Notes: generated from the letters alone by a model not told the origin. Shown: positions 20,625 to 29,530, numbered from the stretch's first letter. The stretch: 64,000 nt of DNA from Sorangium cellulosum (GCF_002950945.1 NZ_CP012673.1:7516501-7580500); one strand, 5' to 3'. Numbers and translations are program-made.

Positions 20625-21701
20625 GTGGGGGAACGAACCCTGGAGGAACCCGCCGTGCACGAGCAAGAACGGATCGTTGCTGGAAACCCTGACGGCGGTC
20701 GGTTCGTCCCGATCGCGATCCTGCCGCCGGCGCGCGGCGACGGCGCGGCGCTCACCCAGGGGCACGACGGCGCCGGCCAGGGAGGAGAACCCCACGGGCT
20801 CGGGCTCACGGCGATCGGGCCCGTCATGCCGGAACGCAAGATCCGCGAGTGGGCCCTCGTCCTGCAATCGAGCGAGCTTTGGCACGCCGTCCGGTACACC
20901 TCGGCGGGCTGGGTGCTGCTCGTGCGCGACGAGGATTACGTCCTCGCCGCGGGCTCGATCGACCGATACGAGGCGGAGAACCGCGACTGGCCCCCGCGCC
21001 GCCCGCGCGAGCGCCTGCGCCACCCGCCGTCCGCGGTCGCCGCCGTCGCGTTCGCCGCGCTCGCGCTGTTCTTCTTCCTCGCCACCGGGCCCGTGAGCGG
21101 CGGCGGGCGCTGGTTCCAGCGCGGCACCTCCGTCGCCGACCTCGTCATCGGGCCCGAGCCGTGGCGCGCCATCACCGCGCTCACGCTGCACGCCGACTCG
21201 GCGCACGTGCTCGGCAACGTCATCTCCGGGACCATCTTCGCCTCCGCCGTGCAGCGCCGCCTCGGCGCGGGCGGCAGCGCGCTCGCCGTCGTCGCGGCCG
21301 GGACCCTCGGCAACCTCGCGAACGCGCTCTGGTACGAGAGCATGGGGCAACACCACGCCTCGATCGGCGCCTCCACCGCGGTGTTCGGCGCGGTGGGGCT
21401 GCTCGCCGCCACGCAGCTCATGCTCGACCGCACCCACCCGAACGAGGAGAAGCGCAGCCTCCTCCAGCGCGCCGCGCCGCTCGTCGGAGGCGTCGCCCTG
21501 CTCGGCGCCCTCGGCGCGAGCCCGCGCTCCGACCTCGGCGCGCACCTCTTCGGCCTGCTCGGCGGCGTCGTGATCGGCCTCGTTGCCGGCCTCGCGCTGC
21601 GCGGCCGGAGCGCGCCCGGACGTCCCCTCGTCCAGGTCGCGCTCGGCGCCGTCGCCACCGGCATCGTCCTCGGCGCGTGGCAGCTCGCGCTGCGCACCTG
21701 A
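20625..21701 (+). CDS. Rhomboid family intramembrane serine protease
   Basis: A polytopic membrane protein. A soluble N-terminal part of about 135 residues (possibly starting at ATG 20826, MPERKIREW, rather than at GTG 20625) is followed by six hydrophobic segments. The rhomboid signatures are TALTLHADSAHVLGN (loop with the conserved His/Asn), GASTAVFGAVGL with the nucleophilic Ser, and AHLFGLLGGVVIGL with the catalytic His. Rhomboids cleave transmembrane helices in signalling or quality control; the target is unknown. The extra cytosolic domain WALVLQSSELWHAVRY before the first helix resembles short N-terminal domains seen in other rhomboids. Confidence 0.9.
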   Translation: MGERTLEEPAVHEQERIVAGNPDGGRFVPIAILPPARGDGAALTQGHDGAGQGGEPHGLGLTAIGPVMPERKIREWALVLQSSELWHAVRYTSAGWVLLVRDEDYVLAAGSIDRYEAENRDWPPRRPRERLRHPPSAVAAVAFAALALFFFLATGPVSGGGRWFQRGTSVADLVIGPEPWRAITALTLHADSAHVLGNVISGTIFASAVQRRLGAGGSALAVVAAGTLGNLANALWYESMGQHHASIGASTAVFGAVGLLAATQLMLDRTHPNEEKRSLLQRAAPLVGGVALLGALGASPRSDLGAHLFGLLGGVVIGLVAGLALRGRSAPGRPLVQVALGAVATGIVLGAWQLALRT

Positions 21702-21806
21702 CCGACACACACGCCAGCGCGCGCGGCGCGACCTCGGCGCCGCCGCCATCACCACCTCAGCCCACGCACTAGAGACCGCGACCTCAGCGCGGCCGCCGTC
21801 TTTGCC

Positions 21807-23018
21807 TCAGTCCGCCGGCCAGAGCCCCACCGTCCCGCCGACCCACGTCAGATCCCGGTTCTGATCGACCCCGAGCATCTTCCCGCGCGAGAGCCGCACC
21901 AGGTTGAGCACGAGCGAGAGCTCGGGATCGCCCGGCGCGCGCAGGAACATCATCCGGACCTCGGCCTTCACCCCGTGGCCGTCCGGCATCGCGAGCGCCG
22001 GCTCGTACACGATCTTCTCCTGGAGCAGCCACCGCGAGCGCTCGCGCTCCGGGATGGCGGCGACGTCCTCGGGCGTGACGTCGACCTTCACCCCGGAGCC
22101 CGCGAAGGAGAACAGCGGCTTCAGCACGTAGCGCTCGAGGTCCTCGGGCAGGCGCTCGACGTCGCTGAGGAGCCGCGCCCGGGGGACGGCCGGGTGATCG
22201 ATGCGCGGCAGCGTGTACTTCGACCACGTCCAGTACCAGTTCGGGTGCGAGCACCACGTGACGTCGAGCGGCTCGTTGTACCGGAACGGGAGCTCGATCC
22301 GCTTCGACTCGAGCTCGTCGAACACGACGCGGTTGTACAGCCGGCGGACGGGGACGAGGCGCCCCTCCACGCGGCGGTACAGCCGATCCTTCTCCCGCAC
22401 GAGCGCCGTCGGGCAGACCGCGTCGATGCCGACGAGGAGCTTCGTCGCCCGGAAGTCCGGGTACGTCTTCTGCTGCTCCGGGTGCAGGTCGAGCAGCACC
22501 ACCGACTCCTCGGGCTCGCCCGCGAGCAGCGCGCGGCGCAGCCACGCGACGACCTCGTCGCGGCTCCGCCCGCCGAAGCAGCACGTCCAGCGCCGGTCGA
22601 GCCCCGGCATCCCGGCAAGCACCTCGGCCAGGATCTCCGACTGCACGAGCATGAGCGCGTAGAGCGACGGGAACGCCTGCAGCTCGACCACCTTGCCCTC
22701 GAGCTCGCCGTCCGCGCCGCGCACGATCGCGAAGTCCACCTGCGCGCAGTTCGGCAGCGGGTCCATCCCGGGGACGTCGAGGTGAGGCGGGATCGCGCGC
22801 TTCATCTCCTCGATCAGCGCCGGGTCCGAGATGCGCCGCACGATCTCCGTCGCCGAGCGCTCGAGGTCGCCCCGCAGCCGGTCCGGCAGGAACAGCGGCG
22901 TCTCGGCGACGCGGAACGGGATCGAGCACTCGAGGCGCCGCTCGAGGCGGCCGAGGTAGTCCTGGTATGTCGACGGCCCGAAGGCAGCGTTGAAGGCGCG
23001 CCGGAAGGTGGGGTCCAT
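21807..23018 (-). CDS. ATP-grasp-like protein of unknown function
   Basis: A 403-residue soluble protein starting at MDPTFRRAFNAAFG (ATG 23016-23018); the open frame continues upstream to 23252, but that stretch overlaps the divergent lipoprotein gene and is not protein-like. The C-terminal half looks like an ATP-grasp core: YVLKPLFSFAGSGVKVDV (Lys and Gly-rich nucleotide loop), SRWLLQEKIVYEP and a closing KAEVRMMFLR with acidic/Asn residues (LVLNLVRLSRG). It resembles circularly permuted ATP-grasp or glutathionylspermidine-synthase-like ligases, but the substrate is unknown. Cysteines and aromatic residues cluster in DRRWTCCFGGR and DVTWCSHPNWYW. Confidence 0.65.
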   Translation of the reverse strand: MDPTFRRAFNAAFGPSTYQDYLGRLERRLECSIPFRVAETPLFLPDRLRGDLERSATEIVRRISDPALIEEMKRAIPPHLDVPGMDPLPNCAQVDFAIVRGADGELEGKVVELQAFPSLYALMLVQSEILAEVLAGMPGLDRRWTCCFGGRSRDEVVAWLRRALLAGEPEESVVLLDLHPEQQKTYPDFRATKLLVGIDAVCPTALVREKDRLYRRVEGRLVPVRRLYNRVVFDELESKRIELPFRYNEPLDVTWCSHPNWYWTWSKYTLPRIDHPAVPRARLLSDVERLPEDLERYVLKPLFSFAGSGVKVDVTPEDVAAIPERERSRWLLQEKIVYEPALAMPDGHGVKAEVRMMFLRAPGDPELSLVLNLVRLSRGKMLGVDQNRDLTWVGGTVGLWPAD

Positions 23019-23158
23019 GAACTTTGGTGGTATCACGGCGACCCGCGCGGCTGCACGGCCCGGTGGCTCGACCCGGATGCGCCCCGGGGGTCCGATCCGG
23101 CTTGAGGCGCGGGGCACGACGACTAGAGTCGCGTCGAACCCTCTCCGAGGCCGCCACG

Positions 23159-23800
23159 ATGACGATGACCATGCTCCGCTCCGCCAAGGTACTGCCGCTC
23201 GTCGCCGCGCTGGCCGCGGCGTGCTCGAAGACCCCCGAGCCGACGGCCACATCCACGCCCGAGCCGCCGGCCCAGACGGCGCCCGCCGCGCCGACCCAGA
23301 AGGCGCCCGCCGCGCCGACCCAGACGGCGCCCGCCGCCGCGCAGCCGGCCGCCGGCGAGCTCGCCTGGGACGCGCCCGCGAGCTTCGAGACCGCGCCGAA
23401 CCCGAACTCGATGCGCAAGGCGACGTACAAGATCAAGCGCGCCGCGGGCGACGCCGAGGACGCCGAGCTCAGCATCAGCCAGGCCGGCGGCAGCGTGGAC
23501 GCGAACATCACCCGCTGGGTCGGGCAGTTCGCCGAGAAGAGCGCCGACTCCCCGAAGCGGAGCGAGGTCAAGGTCAACGACATCAAGGTCACCGTCGTCG
23601 AGGTGCGCGGCACCTTCAGCGGCTCCGGGATGCCCGGCATGCCCGCCTCGGCCCCGAAGCCGGCCTACGCCATGCTCGGCGCGATCGCCGAGACGCCCTC
23701 CGGCGAGCTCTGGTTCTTCAAGATGACCGGCCCCGAGAAGACCGTCACCGGGGCGCGCGCCGACTTCGACAAGCTCGTGAACAGCCTGCGCGTGAAGTGA
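23159..23800 (+). CDS. Secreted lipoprotein, unknown function
   Basis: A 213-residue protein with a lipoprotein signal peptide (VLPLVAALAAAC, lipobox LAAAC) followed by a Pro/Ala/Thr-rich linker containing the repeat APAAPTQ, then a compact domain of about 140 residues with ATYKIKRAAGDAEDAELSIS and a C-terminal FDKLVNSLRVK. The domain pattern (predicted strands, then GAIAETPSGELWFFKMTGPE) recurs in planctomycete and myxobacterial lipoproteins, but I know no function. The start chosen gives an n-region directly ahead of the hydrophobic core. The 5' ends of this gene and the divergent ATP-grasp gene are about 140 bases apart. Confidence 0.75.
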   Translation: MTMTMLRSAKVLPLVAALAAACSKTPEPTATSTPEPPAQTAPAAPTQKAPAAPTQTAPAAAQPAAGELAWDAPASFETAPNPNSMRKATYKIKRAAGDAEDAELSISQAGGSVDANITRWVGQFAEKSADSPKRSEVKVNDIKVTVVEVRGTFSGSGMPGMPASAPKPAYAMLGAIAETPSGELWFFKMTGPEKTVTGARADFDKLVNSLRVK

Positions 23801-23833
23801 CGCGCCGCGCCTGATCGCGCCGCGCACGATGCT

Positions 23834-23895
23834 GCGCGGCGCTCTCCACGCCGCGCGGCGCTCGATGCTGCGCGGCGCCTCCCCCTGCGCCGCGC
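23834..23895. terminator. Two GC hairpins between convergent genes
   Basis: Perfect stems 23834-23841 with 23849-23856 (8 bp) and 23870-23878 with 23887-23895 (9 bp) lie between the lipoprotein and PLP-enzyme stops. Both arms are built from a repeated GCGCGGCG block. Being symmetrical, they could end transcription from either side. Confidence 0.5.
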
Positions 23896-23896
23896 G

Positions 23897-25066
23897 TCAC
23901 ACGTCGATCTCTCCCTCGAAGTAGCGCGCGAACGCCGGCGGCAGCGCCGCTGGGCCGACCGGCGGGAGCGGCGGGCGCGCGCTCGAGAGCGTCTGCCAGA
24001 GGAGCAGCGTCTCTCCCGGGCGCTCGCGCCCGATCTCGCGCAGCGCGGCGAGCGCCTTGCCGCTGTACGTGACCTCCCCGGGCACGCCGATCAGCCGCTC
24101 CACCTCGGGGATCGCGGCGATCGCCGCGGGCGTCGACGCGCCGTAGCCGGGGCCGAACGCGCGGTGCTCGATCTCGAAGCGGACGGACGGCAGCCGCCGC
24201 CGGGTGAAGCGCGGCGCGCGTCGGGCGAGGGTCCGCGCCATGCTGGCGACCTCGTACCGGACGACGGCGCGGTTGCAGACGATGCGGTCGGCGATGCGTA
24301 CGCCGACGATCGTGGTCGGCCAGCCGAGCATCGCCGCGCCGAGCGCGAGCCCCGCCAGCGTGCCGCACGTCCCCGAGGCGACCACGATGCGATCCGGGCG
24401 CGGCGCCTCGCCGCGCCGGACCTGCTCCGCGAGCTCCAGCATCGCGTCGACGTAGCCGAGGCACGGGAGCGCCGACGAGGCGCCGGGCAGGATGAAGTAG
24501 GGCCGCTCGGCCCGGCGCATCGCGCCGATCACCCGGAGCGCCGTGGACGTGTACCCGCCGCCGCGGACGAGCTCCGCGCCGCCGGCCGCGTCGGTGAGGA
24601 GCGCCGCGCGGCCGAAGCGGGTGACCGGCTGATCGTACAGCACCGCGGTCACGGCGAAGCCGAGCGCCCGGCCGAAGAGGACCGTGGCCATGACCTGCGT
24701 CGACGCGAGGCCGCCGGCCGTGACGAGCGTCCGCGCGCCGCGCCGCGCCGCGTCGGCCAGCAGGAACTCGAAGCGCCGCACCTTGTTGCCGCCGTAGAGC
24801 GGCGAGATCAGGTCGTCGCGCTTGATCCAGACGCCGCCGCGGCCGAGGTAGCCCTCGATCGCGGTGCACGGCACGACCGGCGTCGGCGCGTGCGCGAGCG
24901 GCCGCCACGGGACCTGCCCCGCGAGCTCGGGCAGCTCGGCGAAGAGCGGCAGCTCCCGGGAGGCAGGCAAGAAGGCCGCTCCACCGGCGAGCCCGTCCGC
25001 TCCGAACATCGTCCCGCCGAGCGCCGCCCCGCCCGCCGCGGCGCGCTGCGCCTCGCGCTCAGGCAC
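23897..25066 (-). CDS. PLP-dependent enzyme of the ACC deaminase/D-cysteine desulfhydrase family
   Basis: A 389-residue fold-type II PLP enzyme. The PLP-binding Lys lies in SPLYGGNKVRRFEFL; it is preceded by WIKRDDL and followed by the substrate loop TAGGLASTQV, where related enzymes have GGxQSNH, so the usual Ser-Asn-His is replaced by Ser-Thr-Gln. The phosphate-binding loop reads VASGTCGTLAGLALG. This substitution suggests a substrate other than ACC or D-cysteine. The start at 25066 overlaps the upstream ferritin-like gene by 8 bases, so the two are coupled in one operon; the first 40 residues are low-complexity, and ATG at MFGADG is an alternative. Confidence 0.85.
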   Translation of the reverse strand: MPEREAQRAAAGGAALGGTMFGADGLAGGAAFLPASRELPLFAELPELAGQVPWRPLAHAPTPVVPCTAIEGYLGRGGVWIKRDDLISPLYGGNKVRRFEFLLADAARRGARTLVTAGGLASTQVMATVLFGRALGFAVTAVLYDQPVTRFGRAALLTDAAGGAELVRGGGYTSTALRVIGAMRRAERPYFILPGASSALPCLGYVDAMLELAEQVRRGEAPRPDRIVVASGTCGTLAGLALGAAMLGWPTTIVGVRIADRIVCNRAVVRYEVASMARTLARRAPRFTRRRLPSVRFEIEHRAFGPGYGASTPAAIAAIPEVERLIGVPGEVTYSGKALAALREIGRERPGETLLLWQTLSSARPPLPPVGPAALPPAFARYFEGEIDV

Positions 25067-26024
25067 GCGCCGCCGCGCCGTGCTGCCTCGCCGGCGAGCC
25101 GCCCGGGCCGGCCTGCTCCCCCGCGTCGCCGGCGTCGTCCTCCGGCCCGGCGCCGAGCTGGCCGCCGCGCACGACGAGCGGATCGCTCAGGTACGTGTCC
25201 GTCAGCCGCTTCGGCCCGGCAAGGCCGAGCAGCCTGAGCGGCAGGAGCAGCACCGAGAGCACCCACGACGCGACGCCGAGCGCGAGCTTGCCGGCGTACG
25301 CCTCCGCCACGAGCGCGAGCTTGCGGCCCGTCGACAGCGACGAGATCGGCGCGTCGGTCAGGCCGATGCGCATCAGCCGGAGCTCCGCGATCCGCACGGA
25401 GTGCCGGACCAGATCCGGCAGGCGCTTGAGCGCCGGGTGGTCCATCGGCAGGCGCTTCTTCATGAACGCCTCGAGCCGCGACACGCCCCAGAGCGACACC
25501 AGCGCGAGCCCGAGCAGCCGCCGCCGGAGCGCGGGCCTGCCCGCGATGGCCTTCGCCGTCTGCCGCTCGCCGAAGTCGACGTGGCGCTCTTCCTGGCGCA
25601 CGCCGCGCTTCAGGATGGCGACGATCTCGGGCTCGTCCACGGTGTCGATCATCGCGTAGAACGCCTGGAGGACGAGGCCCTCGCCGAGCGCCATCTCGAG
25701 CGCGACGTGCTCGGCCCAGTCCCCGCCCATCAGCCCCGTCGCGAGGAAGCGCACGCTCCAGGCCGCCTTCTCGGGCTGCGCGCCCAGGATCTCGAGGATG
25801 CGGAGGAAGTTGCCGACGTGCTGGAACTCCTCCACGGCCTGGCGCGAGAGGAAGCGGGCGGACTCCAGGTCGGGGGCGTTGTAGAGCCAGTGCCCGATCT
25901 GGACGCCGGTGATCTCCCCGTAGAGGAACTGCTGGACGGCCCAGACGATCACGTCCTTGTCCTTGACAGGATCGAGCTTGGCGCCCTGGAAATCGAACGC
26001 CATCTCTTCGCGGGTCACCAGCAT
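25059..26024 (-). CDS. Ferritin-like di-iron protein with C-terminal membrane segment
   Basis: 321 residues. Residues 30-170 form a four-helix ferritin-like bundle with carboxylate/His ligands in GEITGVQIGHW, AVEEFQHVGNF (E-x-x-H), LEMALGEGLVLQ and RQEERHVDFG (E-x-x-H), the arrangement of di-iron oxygenases or rubrerythrin-like proteins. A hydrophobic stretch (WVLSVLLLPLRLLGLAG) near residue 260 could anchor it, and the last 35 residues are Gly/Ala-rich and disordered. GGAGG precedes the ATG by eight bases. It is the first gene of an operon with the PLP enzyme, which suggests a joint small-molecule pathway, but the substrate is not evident. Confidence 0.8.
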   Translation of the reverse strand: MLVTREEMAFDFQGAKLDPVKDKDVIVWAVQQFLYGEITGVQIGHWLYNAPDLESARFLSRQAVEEFQHVGNFLRILEILGAQPEKAAWSVRFLATGLMGGDWAEHVALEMALGEGLVLQAFYAMIDTVDEPEIVAILKRGVRQEERHVDFGERQTAKAIAGRPALRRRLLGLALVSLWGVSRLEAFMKKRLPMDHPALKRLPDLVRHSVRIAELRLMRIGLTDAPISSLSTGRKLALVAEAYAGKLALGVASWVLSVLLLPLRLLGLAGPKRLTDTYLSDPLVVRGGQLGAGPEDDAGDAGEQAGPGGSPARQHGAAARA

Positions 26025-26252
26025 CGATCGCCCTCCGGAGCGATGAATCTAGCCCAGCTCGCGGCCCCGGGCAGGCCCGAGGCGCCGAGCCCGCCGCGAC
26101 GCGGGCCGCGGCGGCGCGGACCGCGGCGACGCCGGCCGCGTCAGGAGCTGCCCGGCCCAGCCCGGCCGGGCGGCGCCGGCGTCTGCCCGCCCCGTGGTAT
26201 ACGGCCGCGGCGGCGGTCAGGAGCCGCCGACCAGAACCTCAGGAGAAGCACC

Positions 26253-27338
26253 ATGGCGCGCGTCCACAACTTCAACGCCGGCCCTGCCGGGCTCCCCCTT
26301 CCTCCCCTCGAGCGAGCCCAGCGCGAGCTCCTCGACTTCGAGGGGACGGGTATGTCCATCATGGAGCACAGCCACCGCGGCAAGGCGTTCGAGGCCGTGC
26401 ACAACGAGGCCATCTCGCTCCTCCGGCAGCTGCTCCGCGTGCCGGACGACTACCACGTGCTGTTCATGCAGGGCGGCGCGGCCATGCAGTTCGCGCTGGT
26501 GCCCATGAACCTCCTGCCCCCGGACCGGAGCGCCGACTACATCATGACCGGCGGCTGGTCCGAGAAGGCCCTCGAGGAGGCGAAGCGCGTCGGGACCGTC
26601 CGCGTCGCCGCCAGCACCGCGGTCGACAAGCGCTACACCCGGATCCCCCACCAGAACGAGCTCTCCCTCGATCCGAACGCGGCGTACGTCCACATGACGA
26701 CGAACAACACGCTGTTCGGCACCCAGTGGCACTGGCTCCCTGACACCGGGGACGTCCCGCTCGTGGCCGACATGTCGTCGGACATCCTGTGGCGCCCGAT
26801 CGATGTCTCCAGGTTTGCCCTGATTTACGCGGGCGCCCAGAAGAACATCGGACCGAGCGGGGTGACGGTCGTGCTCGTCCGTAAGGACCTCGTTGACAGG
26901 GCACGAAAAGACATTCCTGTCATTTTCCGTTATGCCACTTACGCTGCCAACAACTCCCTCTACAACACCCCTCCGACATTCGCAATCTACCTCATGCGCA
27001 ACGTGCTCGCGTATACGCTCGAGATCGGTGGGCTCGAGGAGCTCGAGCGACGCAATCGCAAGAAGGCTGAGCTGCTGTATGCGACCCTGGACGCAAAGGC
27101 GGACTTTTTCCTGGCTCCGGCCGAGAAGGAGAGCCGCTCGTTCATGAACGTCGTGTTCCGGCTGCCCAGCGAGGATTTGGAGAAACGTTTCGTCGCCGAG
27201 GCAGCAAAGGAGGGTATGGTGGGGCTCGCCGGGCACAGGTCGACCGGAGGTATCCGGGTTTCGACCTACAACGCAGTAACCATCGAGTCTGTGGAGCGCC
27301 TCACGGCGTTCATGAGGGACTTCGCCAAGAGGGCCTGA
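26253..27338 (+). CDS. serC: Phosphoserine aminotransferase
   Basis: 361 residues. The enzyme converts 3-phosphohydroxypyruvate and glutamate to O-phosphoserine in serine synthesis and serves pyridoxal phosphate synthesis in some bacteria. Family hallmarks are FNAGPAGLP at the start, GMSIMEHSHRGK, the PLP-site region MQGGAAMQFALVP, the Schiff-base Lys in LIYAGAQKNIGPSG and the C-terminal GHRSTGGIRVSTYNAV. AGGAGAA precedes the ATG by six bases. From about 26,800 onward third positions become clearly less GC-rich than in the first half or the flanking genes. The gene is single and divergent from the ferritin-like operon. Confidence 0.97.
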   Translation: MARVHNFNAGPAGLPLPPLERAQRELLDFEGTGMSIMEHSHRGKAFEAVHNEAISLLRQLLRVPDDYHVLFMQGGAAMQFALVPMNLLPPDRSADYIMTGGWSEKALEEAKRVGTVRVAASTAVDKRYTRIPHQNELSLDPNAAYVHMTTNNTLFGTQWHWLPDTGDVPLVADMSSDILWRPIDVSRFALIYAGAQKNIGPSGVTVVLVRKDLVDRARKDIPVIFRYATYAANNSLYNTPPTFAIYLMRNVLAYTLEIGGLEELERRNRKKAELLYATLDAKADFFLAPAEKESRSFMNVVFRLPSEDLEKRFVAEAAKEGMVGLAGHRSTGGIRVSTYNAVTIESVERLTAFMRDFAKRA

Positions 27339-27550
27339 AGGGCCTGACGCGCTGCGGGATCACGATATTCTCAGCATTTCCAGGCTCGCCTCGCTTTCCA
27401 CCTGCGCCGTGGGCGAGCCGTAATTCGTCGCGTCCCAACCTTCAGCCCGCTTGACGTTGTTCCGCCCGGCACAACAGGCCCCGGCGGAAAGAGCCTGTCG
27501 GCCTTTCCGCCGCTTGGAAGGGGGGTGGTGATCACCAGCTCCCAACCAGC

Positions 27551-27660
27551 ACCGGGAGGGGGTGGCGAACGCTGCTCCCGGCCCGATACCGGGAGGGGGT
27601 GGACAACACCAATCCGCGACCGATAACGGGAGCGGGAGGACAACGCCGCCCCCACCGGCT
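27551..27660. repeat. Three imperfect 37-bp tandem repeats
   Basis: Units begin at 27551, 27588 and 27625; the first two share their opening 15 bases (ACCGGGAGGGGGTGG) and the closing CGAT, the third is more diverged. They fill most of the 374-base gap between serC and the KGG gene, just upstream of that gene's likely promoter. They are adjacent without spacers, so they are not a CRISPR array. Confidence 0.75.
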
Positions 27661-27712
27661 CGCAGCCCCTGTCGGAGACGTGAGTCGAGCGAGCCAACCG
27701 TTTAAGGAGAGG

Positions 27713-28189
27713 ATGATGGCGAGCATGGATGATCGTGGGATGATTTCCAGGAGTGAGGAGGACCAGGAGGAAAGGCGGGCCTCGCAGAGCGAGCCCCCGC
27801 CCTCATCGACGTCGCAGAAGCAGGCAGCCGAGCGGCAGCAGCGCGGGTTCGCCGCCATGGATGAGGAGCGCCAGCGCAAGATCGCCAGCAAGGGCGGAAA
27901 GGCGGCCCACGAGAAGGGCACGGCGCACGAGTTCACGCGGGACGAGGCGCGCGCGGCTGGAAAGAAGGGCGGCGAGGTCGTCAGCCAGAACCGCAAGCAC
28001 ATGGCCGAGATCGGCCGGCGGGGCGGCGAACGTGTCAGTCAGGACCGGGCCCACATGGCCGAGATCGGCCGCAAGGGCGGCGAGGCCGTGAGCGGCGATC
28101 GCCAGCACATGGCCGAGATCGGCCGCCGCGGCGGCGAGTCGCGGGGTGATCAGCCGCGGAGCGAGCAGCCGCGAGAGCAGCAGCGCTGA
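27713..28189 (+). CDS. KGG-repeat (stress-induced) protein
   Basis: A 158-residue, very hydrophilic protein rich in Arg, Gln, Glu and Gly. From residue 60 it is built of repeats of the stress-induced acidophilic (KGG) motif: IASKGGKAAHEKG, EARAAGKKGGEVVSQNR, HMAEIGRRGGERVSQDR, HMAEIGRKGGEAVSGDR, HMAEIGRRGGES. Relatives such as GsiB and YciG are cytosolic, disordered, and induced by general stress or starvation. AAGGAGAGG stands directly upstream of the ATG pair at 27713/27716. An in-frame upstream start at 27599 would add 38 residues that lie within the tandem repeats and is unlikely. Confidence 0.85.
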   Translation: MMASMDDRGMISRSEEDQEERRASQSEPPPSSTSQKQAAERQQRGFAAMDEERQRKIASKGGKAAHEKGTAHEFTRDEARAAGKKGGEVVSQNRKHMAEIGRRGGERVSQDRAHMAEIGRKGGEAVSGDRQHMAEIGRRGGESRGDQPRSEQPREQQR

Positions 28190-28203
28190 CGGGGGAAAGC
28201 AGG

Positions 28204-28227
28204 GGCCCGGCGGCTCGGCGCCGGGCC
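28204..28227 (+). terminator. Terminator-like hairpin after the KGG gene
   Basis: A perfect 9-bp GC stem (28204-28212 with 28219-28227) with a 6-base loop, 14 bases after the stop codon. No T-tract follows. Confidence 0.5.
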
Positions 28228-28253
28228 AGCCCCGCTGCACCGCTTGCGTGGTC

Positions 28254-28390
28254 CACGCCCCGGGGCTCTCCCGGTCGTGGCCGCAAGAGGAGACGATGTG
28301 GCGCACGCCCCGGGGCTCCCGGTCGTGGCCGCACAAGAAGTTCGCGTGGTCCACGCCCCGGGGCTCCCGGTCGTGGCCGCGAGCTGCCCT
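28254..28390. repeat. Three tandem repeats of 48-50 bp
   Basis: Units begin at 28254, 28304 and 28352, each opening CACGCCCCGGGGCTC and continuing CCCGGTCGTGGCCGC; the third is shorter. They lie between the convergent KGG and desaturase genes (378-base gap). No coding role is apparent, and the unit differs from the 37-bp repeat on the other side of the KGG gene. Confidence 0.8.
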
Positions 28391-28567
28391 CCTCGACGAG
28401 GGCCGACATCGCAGGACGGCGAGCGCCGCGGGCTCCTCGCCCGTCGCGATGCCGTCCATGGCGACGGCACATCCTTCCCACCATCACCCGTCACAAGCGG
28501 GCGGCGCGCAGCTCCTCAGCGCAGGGCTGCCGGCGGCGCCTACTCGGAGCGCTCGCGCGCGGCGGCG

Positions 28568-29530
28568 TCAGCTCGGCGCGATCGCGCCCAGCGAGACGTC
28601 GGCCGGCGTCTCCTTCGGACCGGGGATCCACTCCTCGTCGGGCTCCTCCGGCGGGAGCACGACCGGCGCGCCGTCATAACGCAGGCGTTTTCCCGGCCAG
28701 ACGAAGCTGCGGAACAGGTAGGCGAGCAGCGAGGGCTGGTCCAGGTTCGGGTGGATGAACGGGGCCACGCGCCGCGCGTGCGCGGCCGGCAAGAGGCTCC
28801 AGTGGAGGCCAGGCTCGATGTGGTGGATGGAGTGAAAGCCGTTGTTGTACGTCCACCAATTGACCAGCCGGCCGACGAAATTGCGCGAGTGGTCGTGCTC
28901 GCTGTCCTCGTCGCAGCCGTCGTGCTGGAGGTAGTTCATGGTCACGATCCCCCACGCGGCGTACTGGTGGGGAATCAGCACGTAGAGGACGAACTTTTGC
29001 CAGTCGAGCGCGAGCAGCGCCGCCATCGCGCCGAGGAACACCGCCGACTCGAGCAGCATCTGCCGGAACCAGGGCGGGTTCCGCCGGTACATCGCCCGGA
29101 AGTAGCGCATGTCGGCGGGCAGGATGTCGCGGACCACGCGGCTCATGAAGAGGAGCCCGTTCAGCAGGTTCCACCGATAGCGCACCTTCGTCGTGCGCAT
29201 CACGTCGCGCCGCGATTGCGTGTACTTGTGGTGGCTGAGGTTATGGCCCGGCACGTAGGCGCTGACGGGGTGACCGTACGTCAGCGTGAGCACGACCTGG
29301 AAGGCGCGGTTCATCCATCGCCGCCGGAAGACCGGGCAATGGACCGAGTTGTGGGTCGCGACCGCGCCGAGGAACGAGAAGGCGCAGGTCGCTCCGAGCA
29401 GCGGAATCGCGAGCCAGAGCGCCCGCGGCGCGTAGATCCATTGCGCCGCGACGAGCGCGAAATACGTCGCGACGAAGAGCAGCGTCTTGATATCGGCGCG
29501 GTACCGCAGCATGGCTGAATTTCCCGGCAT
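28568..29530 (-). CDS. Membrane fatty acid desaturase
   Basis: 320 residues with four hydrophobic segments (for example LLFVATYFALVAAQW and VFLGAMAALLALDW). The three iron-binding His boxes of membrane desaturases are present: HNSVH, HNLSHH and HSIHH, with an additional HDGCD ahead of the last. Such enzymes introduce double bases into acyl chains of lipids using ferredoxin or similar donors; related membrane hydroxylases share the boxes, so the chemistry is not fixed. ATG at 29530 (MPGNSAM) is chosen; the open frame extends 21 residues upstream. The gene stands alone. Confidence 0.88.
   Translation of the reverse strand: MPGNSAMLRYRADIKTLLFVATYFALVAAQWIYAPRALWLAIPLLGATCAFSFLGAVATHNSVHCPVFRRRWMNRAFQVVLTLTYGHPVSAYVPGHNLSHHKYTQSRRDVMRTTKVRYRWNLLNGLLFMSRVVRDILPADMRYFRAMYRRNPPWFRQMLLESAVFLGAMAALLALDWQKFVLYVLIPHQYAAWGIVTMNYLQHDGCDEDSEHDHSRNFVGRLVNWWTYNNGFHSIHHIEPGLHWSLLPAAHARRVAPFIHPNLDQPSLLAYLFRSFVWPGKRLRYDGAPVVLPPEEPDEEWIPGPKETPADVSLGAIAPS

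Noticed and set aside
27551..28390. Possible CRISPR arrays at the tandem repeats
   Set aside because: Units touch each other without unique spacers, are imperfect, and no cas gene is near.
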